Origin: an uncultured Streptococcus sp.
Lineage (GTDB): Bacteria > Bacillota > Bacilli > Lactobacillales > Streptococcaceae
NCBI GenBank assembly: GCA_916048145.1
Contig: CAJZGT010000080.1
Coordinates: 1-5,846, forward strand
Reading direction: 5' to 3'
DNA: 5,846 bases
Shown: positions 1 through 3,553 of the stretch, piece by piece
How positions within the stretch are numbered: position 1 is the first letter of the stretch
Layout of the letters: each line of letters begins with the position of its first letter
Program-made: the position numbers and the translations under genes
Notes under the pieces: generated by a model
The model's input: the letters and a program-made list of their open reading frames with translations, nothing else
The model's database searches: none
Told to the model about the DNA's origin: nothing

Positions 1-51
1 TTTGTCGTATTAAGATTTAAAGTTTAAAAGAGCCCAAAATTCTATCGTAGT

Positions 52-113
52 ACCAAGTTTGTTGCGAGGAAAAGAAAAATTATGTAAAATTTAAATATAC
101 GAATAACAAGGAG
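52..113 (+). repeat. Leader copy A (diverged direct repeat of 741-802)
   Basis: This 62-base block aligns without gaps to 741-802, with about 49 identical positions by hand count. The longest shared runs are AAATTATGTAAAAT (77-90 and 766-779) and GAATAACAAGGAG (101-113 and 790-802). It carries the promoter and Shine-Dalgarno sequence of the gene at 122. The coding sequences behind the two copies are not alike, so only the expression signals are duplicated. Confidence 0.75.
62..90 (+). promoter_or_regulatory. Sigma-A promoter for the gene at 122
   Basis: The -35 is TTGCGA (62-67, 4 of 6 consensus bases) and the -10 is TAAAAT (85-90, 5 of 6), separated by exactly 17 bases. The same layout, TTGCxA-17-TAAAAT, recurs in the second leader at 751-779, which supports the assignment. 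Transcription would start near 97 and leave a short leader with AAGGAG at 108-113, eight bases before the ATG. Confidence 0.6.
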
Positions 114-121
114 AAGAAATT

Positions 122-661
122 ATGGTATATGTTCATAGATTTTTAGGACAATGGTTAGACAAAAACAACTCTTCAGATAAAGCCTCGATTATCCAAAAAG
201 CATTGACTATCGGTAGTGGAGTTGACGAATACTTAAAGCAGTTGGAAGTGCGTAGACGGTTCACGCTAGCAGTAGAAAAGAGCAGATATTTTTATATGAT
301 TCCTAAAGAAGTATCTATCGAAAATACAAGAGCAGATAGATATTATCGTCTGGAAATGAAAGACTACGAGAATATCGCCTATAATACTGTCTTTTATGGT
401 AATGGTACTTCTATTGTTGTTAAGGCACTATTTGAGAGTAGAGGAGAGATAGTACGTATCTACGAGTATGAAACGTTAGAAATGCTCATAGAGGATTTAA
501 GAGAGGAAGTATCTATCACATTCAGTTGTATCTATAAGCCTTGCTATGTACTAGCAAGTGACTTTGAAGAGTTTAAACCTAGACTTGATTTAGGAAAACT
601 CTATTGCCACTATGCTCATTCGCCTCGCTATCGCAAACCAATTGCTGAAGTAGAAATTTAA
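122..661 (+). CDS. Hypothetical cytoplasmic protein, 179 aa
   Basis: I do not recognise the family. The ATG at 122 follows a good Shine-Dalgarno sequence (AAGGAG, 108-113) at a spacing of eight bases, which fixes the start. The protein has no signal peptide or membrane segment and reads as a mixed alpha/beta soluble protein. It has a charged, Arg/Lys-rich N-terminal half (for example EVRRRFTLAVEKSRYFYMI, around residues 41-59) and a Tyr-rich C-terminal part with two cysteines near residues 135-140. It has its own promoter and is followed by a hairpin at 688-720, so it is probably monocistronic. Its leader is a relative of the one before the membrane-protein cluster, so the two units may be co-regulated. 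No catalytic motif is visible, and an immunity-type or regulatory role would be a guess. Confidence 0.8.
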   Translation: MVYVHRFLGQWLDKNNSSDKASIIQKALTIGSGVDEYLKQLEVRRRFTLAVEKSRYFYMIPKEVSIENTRADRYYRLEMKDYENIAYNTVFYGNGTSIVVKALFESRGEIVRIYEYETLEMLIEDLREEVSITFSCIYKPCYVLASDFEEFKPRLDLGKLYCHYAHSPRYRKPIAEVEI

Positions 662-687
662 AACTCCAATATTTAATGTACCGCACT

Positions 688-730
688 CCGAAAGTTAGAT
701 TTCTTCTGTTTAACTTTCGGGTTGCATTTT
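688..730 (+). terminator. Likely intrinsic terminator after the 179-aa gene
   Basis: CCGAAAGTTA (688-697) and TAACTTTCGG (711-720) form a perfect 10-bp inverted repeat with a 13-base loop. The stem can extend inward through G-U and A-U pairs. The downstream tract GTTGCATTTT is only moderately T-rich, so termination may be partial. The hairpin lies between the stop at 661 and the next promoter at 751, where a terminator would be expected. Confidence 0.6.
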
Positions 731-740
731 AAAGTCTAAG

Positions 741-802
741 CCACGGTTTATTGCTAGAAAATCAGAAATTATGTAAAATAGAAATATATGAATAACAAGG
801 AG
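741..802 (+). repeat. Leader copy B (diverged direct repeat of 52-113)
   Basis: This is the second copy of the block at 52-113. It ends in the same GAATAACAAGGAG, which supplies the Shine-Dalgarno sequence of the gene at 813. The two copies keep the same distances between -35, -10 and ribosome-binding site, as expected for a functional duplicated expression unit. Confidence 0.75.
751..779 (+). promoter_or_regulatory. Sigma-A promoter for the membrane-protein cluster
   Basis: The -35 is TTGCTA (751-756) and the -10 is TAAAAT (774-779), again with 17 bases between them, as in the promoter at 62-90. It lies just after the hairpin at 688-720 and is the only good promoter I see before the genes at 813, 1352, 1808 and 2487. 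Confidence 0.6.
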
Positions 803-812
803 CCAAACCAAA

Positions 813-1310
813 ATGGTAGAAAACATTTATTTATTTTTAATTGACTATGCGAAATCACTATTGTTGCACCCAATAGTAAACGGACTAAATTTGACTTTTT
901 TCATTCTGTTGTGGCAAGGAATTGGAACTTTTGTGATTTTTTCATTGAGTGAGTTTACAGGACTACTACAAAGAAAGCTAAATCTAGAAGTAGATTATTT
1001 TATTTTGATTTTTGCTTGTGTAACTGGTTGCTTTGCTTCAATATGTTTTTTAGCAGGCGAGGAAAATGAAAAAGTCTATGGAAGAGTGTTTCGCTTGATT
1101 GGTATTTTTGGAATTGTCTTCCTATTCCTTATCCCTACCACAGTTATTCTAGGTGCAGGTATCATCATTCCTATATATTCTATTATAATGTGGATTATTA
1201 ATGGTATTATTAGTGTCTTACCTATTCTGGCTGGACTTGCAGTGATTATGCCTATCCTATTCTTTGGAGGGATATTCTCAATCGTAGGTGCCATAGTAGG
1301 GCGATTGTAA
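813..1310 (+). CDS. Hypothetical multi-pass membrane protein, 165 aa
   Basis: The family is not recognised. The protein is very hydrophobic, with four to five likely membrane segments: about residues 26-46, 62-81, 94-116, then one or two between 119 and 163. A short charged loop, GEENEKVYGR, lies at 82-91. Repeated Ile/Gly-rich stretches in the C-terminal half suggest closely packed helices. It has no cleavable signal sequence and no transporter or enzyme motif. The start ATG follows AAGGAG (797-802) by ten bases. It is the first gene of the co-directional cluster and ends 41 bases before the next gene, so it is probably cotranscribed with it. A channel, a scaffold or an immunity protein are all possible. 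Confidence 0.78.
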   Translation: MVENIYLFLIDYAKSLLLHPIVNGLNLTFFILLWQGIGTFVIFSLSEFTGLLQRKLNLEVDYFILIFACVTGCFASICFLAGEENEKVYGRVFRLIGIFGIVFLFLIPTTVILGAGIIIPIYSIIMWIINGIISVLPILAGLAVIMPILFFGGIFSIVGAIVGRL

Positions 1311-1351
1311 GAAGGCACGGATTGTAAGAGAAAAGAAAGGAAAGAAAAGCT

Positions 1352-1804
1352 ATGGACGACTATAACATTTTTGATTATTGGGACGGGGACGAGAAAAGAC
1401 CTAAAAGTAAATTCGAAGGACTTTCAAATGATGAGGTTATTGAAATTCTAAAGCAAGAACTCTTAGAAAAAGAGGAAAAAGAGAAGAGAGAGGAAGAAAG
1501 AAAAAAACAAGCGTTTATCAAAGCAAAGAAAGACAAGGAGTATCAAGAATATAGTGCCAGGGTGGAATTACTATTTAAGTGGATGATTGGATTTGCTTTA
1601 TTTGCAGTTATATCTGCTGGATATTGGTATTATAAAGACTATTTCTTCTTGACCCTGCAAGGAGGTATCTCGATTGCAGGACCGACCAAGGCACTTGGGA
1701 AAGCGATTGTTGAATTTATTCTTTCTATTGTACTGTGTTTTCTTTCCCCTGCTCTATTAGTTTTTTTTATTGTTGATTTAAAACAAGATGACGAGGAGAA
1801 ATAA
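1352..1804 (+). CDS. Hypothetical membrane protein with cytoplasmic coiled coil, 150 aa
   Basis: The family is not recognised. The acidic N-terminus (MDDYNIFDYWDGDE) is followed by a highly charged Glu/Lys/Arg helix at about residues 27-66, likely a coiled coil. Two membrane segments follow at about 73-93 and 118-142, then the short charged tail KQDDEEK. With both ends inside, the charged domain faces the cytoplasm and the loop at 94-117 is outside. The ribosome-binding site is a purine-rich AAAGGAAAG tract about ten bases before the ATG. The gene ends three bases before the ATG of the next gene, which shares its 3' end as the ribosome-binding region, so the two are almost certainly translated from one mRNA. 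A partner or scaffold role with the neighbouring membrane proteins is inference. Confidence 0.8.
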   Translation: MDDYNIFDYWDGDEKRPKSKFEGLSNDEVIEILKQELLEKEEKEKREEERKKQAFIKAKKDKEYQEYSARVELLFKWMIGFALFAVISAGYWYYKDYFFLTLQGGISIAGPTKALGKAIVEFILSIVLCFLSPALLVFFIVDLKQDDEEK

Positions 1805-1807
1805 TTG

Positions 1808-2431
1808 ATGTTTAAACAAAAAAGTATATTTTTAATTGCAGCTGTCCTGGCTAGCTTAGTAGTTGTTGGAAGTGTTTCTGGAGTATTTTACCTTAAATAT
1901 ATGAAGGCAGAAAAGGAAACTGCGCAACAACTAACAGAGCAAACTACTCAACAAACAGAAACTACACAGGATACTGTGGAGCAAAAGCAACAAGAAAAAG
2001 GAAAATTAAGAGAAGAGATCACAGAAGACGATAAGAGTTATAATGAAGCTTTTAGAGCTCTTGAAATGGCAGGACATAAGGTAGATCCTAGTATTGAAAA
2101 AGAGGTGAAAGATGCTTTTAAGGTTGTCATCAAGGAATGTAAGAGAGCTCATGATTTAGAGTTTGACTACTCACATGAAAATCATCTAAAAATGGCTACA
2201 CATGATATGATAATTGCTTTTGCTGTGTCTTTCCAACAGAATGGATATGATGTGAATGTTGATGATATCGAGGTTTATGAATCAAAATCATCTGGAGTGG
2301 TTCAATTTATTGTTAAATCTACTAAGAAAGATGCTGATAGCATTTTCTGGGTTGGGAACTACTTCACTTCTGAACATCAAGTCGATATCAAGCGTTACTA
2401 TGGTGGACACGTAGGAAAGGCTTTTGGGTAA
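1808..2431 (+). CDS. Hypothetical membrane-anchored extracytoplasmic protein, 207 aa
   Basis: The family is not recognised. One hydrophobic segment at residues 7-30, after a short basic N-terminus, acts as a signal anchor; there is no lipobox cysteine. A Gln/Thr/Glu-rich linker at about 34-65 resembles spacers of surface-exposed streptococcal proteins. The remaining 140 residues form a mixed globular domain with one cysteine (residue 111) and an aromatic C-terminal part (FWVGNYFTSEHQVDIKRYYG). The start is ambiguous: GAGGAG (1793-1798) lies nine bases before the ATG at 1808 and six before an in-frame TTG at 1805. I chose the ATG. The gene follows the upstream stop by three bases, so it is cotranscribed. 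The anchored domain probably works outside the cell beside the two membrane proteins encoded before it. Confidence 0.8.
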   Translation: MFKQKSIFLIAAVLASLVVVGSVSGVFYLKYMKAEKETAQQLTEQTTQQTETTQDTVEQKQQEKGKLREEITEDDKSYNEAFRALEMAGHKVDPSIEKEVKDAFKVVIKECKRAHDLEFDYSHENHLKMATHDMIIAFAVSFQQNGYDVNVDDIEVYESKSSGVVQFIVKSTKKDADSIFWVGNYFTSEHQVDIKRYYGGHVGKAFG

Positions 2432-2486
2432 GGAACAACAAACAGTCCATTGAGTTGATTCGGTTTGTATAGATTAGGAGAAATAT

Positions 2487-2630
2487 ATGTTATATGTCGT
2501 AGCAAGTGTCATTCTATTTTTTACTTTAATTGGAATTTATCAAAAAAAGTTTAAAGTCAACGCATTAATAGTACCAGTAATACTTTACGTGCTGGCGATT
2601 GTCTTTAATCTTATATTCAAAGTGATATAA
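2487..2630 (+). CDS. Small two-helix membrane peptide, 47 aa
   Basis: This short ORF starts MLYVVASVILFFTLIGIYQK and ends FNLIFKVI. It has two hydrophobic helices, about residues 1-18 and 26-44, joined by the basic turn QKKFKVN, so a hairpin with a positively charged, probably cytoplasmic loop. AGGAG (2476-2480) precedes the ATG by six bases, an optimal spacing. The good ribosome-binding site, codon composition and position 55 bases after the previous stop argue for a real gene. The family is not recognised. It could be an accessory subunit of the membrane cluster upstream. A type I toxin-like peptide is less likely, because I see no antisense promoter. Confidence 0.6.
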   Translation: MLYVVASVILFFTLIGIYQKKFKVNALIVPVILYVLAIVFNLIFKVI

Positions 2631-2680
2631 TCCGAAGTTGAAAATGAGGAAAAATAAATTAGGAAATAAATGGGGGAAAT

Positions 2681-2875
2681 ATGGAGAAGAGTGCTATTTT
2701 ATCAACTGATAGAAAGTATAGATATGTTCTCACACGAATTTGGGATGAAACAAAATCAACAGTGGTATTTATTGGGTTAAATCCTTCGATAGCTGATGAG
2801 GAGACGGATGATCAGACTATTCGAAAATGTATAGGTTACTCCAAAAGATGGAGATATGGTAAATTAATCATTTAG
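2681..2875 (+). pseudogene. Truncated DUF1643 protein (N-terminal 64 aa)
   Basis: The 64 residues match the N-terminal part of the DUF1643 family as I remember it: YRYVLTRIWD, then VVFIGLNPSIADEETDDQTI with the characteristic LNPS-AD and D-T-R pattern, then the start of the YGKLII strand. Family members are usually about 150-170 residues, and the next conserved segment (NLF and following) is absent. A TAG stop follows directly, and no continuation is found in any plus-strand frame downstream, so this is a 3' deletion rather than a point frameshift. The ribosome-binding site is a GGGGG run (2672-2676), four bases before the ATG. The intact family has no firmly established activity that I can state. 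The fragment is probably non-functional. Confidence 0.75.
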
Positions 2876-3035
2876 AACTTTTATTAACTAACCACCAACA
2901 ATCTATAAAAGAATAAAGAAAAGCATTGCATACCCCACAACAAATACTTGAAATTTGGTAGCTAAATTCCTCATTTTCAATATTTGAAACAAAGTAATCT
3001 TTTCCTATTTTTTCTATAATATCAATACGTTTCAT
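2868..3035 (-). CDS. Possible 55-aa minus-strand protein, perhaps truncated
   Basis: The ORF reads from ATG 3035-3033 to TGA 2870-2868. It starts MKRIDIIEKIGKDYFVSNIE and has a Cys/Trp-rich hydrophobic stretch near its end (ISSICCGVCNAFLYSF, then WWLV). AAGGGA (complement of 3045-3050) lies nine bases before the ATG, a usable Shine-Dalgarno sequence. The N-terminal third looks protein-like. The last eight bases overlap the end of the DUF1643 fragment on the other strand, so the ORF probably crosses a rearrangement junction and may be the 5' part of a longer lost gene. Its ATG overlaps the stop of a minus-strand frame leaving the heptamer array (ATGA, 3032-3035), which would allow translational coupling. 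No family is recognised. Confidence 0.35.
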   Translation of the reverse strand: MKRIDIIEKIGKDYFVSNIENEEFSYQISSICCGVCNAFLYSFIDCWWLVNKSSK

Positions 3036-3061
3036 CTTGCAATTTCCCTTTCAGAAACAAC

Positions 3062-3101
3062 AGAAAAGACCTTCTCACAAAAATGTGAAAAAGTCTGTTT
3101 T
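3062..3101. terminator. Imperfect hairpin, possible bidirectional terminator
   Basis: TCACA (3075-3079) and TGTGA (3084-3088) pair around an AAAA loop. The stem continues outward symmetrically through TT/AA and GAC/GTC (3068-3070 with 3093-3095), interrupted by two C-A mismatches. T-rich sequence follows on the plus side (TCTGTTTT) and also on the minus side (TCTTTTCTGTT). It sits before the promoter at 3107, so it could end transcription of the accessory cluster. On the minus strand it lies between the array and the 55-aa ORF. GC content of the stem is low, so strength is uncertain. Confidence 0.35.
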
Positions 3102-3106
3102 AGGGC

Positions 3107-3135
3107 TTGACAAAAAATACGCTTGATTACATAAT
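3107..3135 (+). promoter_or_regulatory. Near-consensus promoter reading into the heptamer array
   Basis: A perfect -35 TTGACA (3107-3112) and a 5-of-6 -10 CATAAT (3130-3135) are separated by exactly 17 bases. Transcription would start near 3142, within the first repeat unit, so the array itself would form the 5' end of the RNA. The next plus-strand gene is ftsK, about 310-410 bases downstream, and I see no strong terminator between them. By sequence it is the best promoter in the window, and it may be an upstream promoter for ftsK. Confidence 0.6.
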
Positions 3136-3139
3136 CAGC

Positions 3140-3304
3140 GTGAGCTGTGAGCTGTGAGCTGTGAGCTGTGAGCTGTGAGCTGTGAGCTGTGAGCTGTGAG
3201 CTGTGAGCTGTGAGCTGTGAGCTGTGAGCTGTGAGCTGTGAGCTGTGAGCTGTGAGCTGTGAGCTGTGAGCTGTGAGCTGTGAGCTGTGAGCTGTGAGCT
3301 GTGA
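3140..3304. repeat. Perfect heptanucleotide tandem array, 23.6 copies of GTGAGCT
   Basis: There are 23 uninterrupted copies of GTGAGCT from 3140 to 3300, plus a partial GTGA to 3304, 165 bases without a mismatch. Every unit contains the palindrome AGCT. On the plus strand all three frames meet TGA every 21 bases, so it cannot be translated far. On the minus strand all three frames are open and encode a seven-residue repeat, AHSSQLT in cyclic order. Perfect identity over this many copies implies recent expansion and ongoing slippage. Because 7 is not divisible by 3, a change of one unit shifts any frame read through it. Its base composition is richer in GC than the flanks. Confidence 0.98.
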
Positions 3305-3345
3305 TTGCATTCATACCAATCATTCCTTTACTTTTTGATAGTTCT

Positions 3346-3354
3346 ATTATATCA
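3346..3354 (-). promoter_or_regulatory. Minus-strand extended -10 facing the heptamer array
   Basis: On the minus strand the bases read TGATATAAT, a perfect extended -10 (TGnTATAAT). No good -35 is present at 17 bases (TATGCA), which extended -10 promoters can tolerate. Transcription would begin near 3339. It would be followed by the AAAGGA ribosome-binding site at 3329-3324 and the cluster of ATGs before the array. The order promoter, ribosome-binding site, start, repeats is coherent, but the AT-rich context makes a chance match possible. Confidence 0.4.
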
Positions 3355-3370
3355 AAATTTCAAAATTTTG
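3353..3370. promoter_or_regulatory. 18-bp near-palindrome overlapping the minus promoter
   Basis: CAAAATTT (3353-3360) and AAATTTTG (3363-3370) form an 8-2-8 inverted repeat centred on CA. The two-base gap is too short for an RNA loop, so a DNA-binding site is the more natural reading. It abuts the extended -10 at 3346-3354, where a bound repressor would block the minus-strand promoter. It consists almost only of A and T, so chance cannot be excluded. Confidence 0.3.
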
Positions 3371-3454
3371 CATATCTTCTTTTTTTGATGAACAGTCAGT
3401 TGAATCATAATGGCTATTAAAAAGATGTTCTGAAATTGCTTAGAGAGGGAAACT

Positions 3455-3553
3455 ATGGATAAGAAAATTTTATTTGAATCTCTTAATACTGAACTATCCA
3501 AGGAGAATATTGACCTTTTCCGAAATGCCTGTGAAATATGGTATAATAGAAGA
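3455..3553 (+). other. In-frame 33-codon extension upstream of canonical ftsK start
   Basis: ATG 3455 opens a frame that runs without a stop into ftsK. It encodes 33 residues, beginning [20 protein letters not shown] and ending near CEIWYNRR, before the canonical methionine. GAGGGA (3445-3450) lies four bases upstream, a better ribosome-binding site than anything before ATG 3554. The nearest upstream in-frame stop is TGA at 3431-3433, so this is the first possible start. The segment looks like the beginning of a cytoplasmic protein and is not part of FtsK proteins I know. It could be a real N-terminal extension, or the 5' remnant of another gene fused in frame by deletion. Confidence 0.5.
3539..3547 (+). 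promoter_or_regulatory. Perfect extended -10 directly before ftsK
   Basis: The bases read TGGTATAAT, an exact TGnTATAAT extended -10, a common promoter form in streptococci. There is no convincing -35 at 17 bases (TCCGAA). The start point expected seven bases after the -10 is 3554, the A of the canonical ATG, which predicts a leaderless or nearly leaderless ftsK mRNA. The lack of a clear Shine-Dalgarno sequence before ATG 3554 agrees with that. Confidence 0.65.

Larger units (their letters stand above)
3032..3323 (-). other. Minus-strand repeat-encoded ORFs (possible phase-variable frame)
   Basis: Three ATGs lie just before the array on the minus strand, at 3323, 3314 and 3310. AAAGGA (complement of 3324-3329) is nine bases before ATG 3314, the best-placed start. 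With the present copy number, the 3323/3314 frame ends directly after the array (stop at 3137-3135). The frame from ATG 3310 continues 35 residues past the repeats (ADYVIKRIFCQALK...SEREIAR) and stops at 3032. The third frame stops within five codons of leaving the array. Loss of one unit or gain of two would connect ATG 3314 to the long frame. The protein would be about 56 residues of AHSSQLT repeats and resembles nothing I can name. It may equally be a spurious by-product of the repeats. Confidence 0.25.

Noticed and set aside
98..105. TACGAATA, an exact match to the streptococcal ComX (competence sigma factor) box
   Set aside because: A start point directed by this box would fall at about 111, inside the Shine-Dalgarno sequence of the gene at 122. 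The second leader has TATGAATA at the same place, and both leaders have a better sigma-A promoter upstream. I take it as coincidence.
1076..1318. Minus-strand 80-codon ORF
   Set aside because: It is the antisense shadow of the membrane protein at 813-1310, and its Ile/Pro-rich translation mirrors that gene's hydrophobic codons.
2432..2486. Possible separate promoter before the 47-aa gene (TTGAGT ... TATAGA)
   Set aside because: The spacing between the two hexamers is only 12 bases, too short for a sigma-A promoter, so read-through from upstream is the simpler explanation.
3140..3304. CRISPR-like reading of the tandem repeats
   Set aside because: The units are 7 bases, directly abutting and without spacers, and no cas gene is present.
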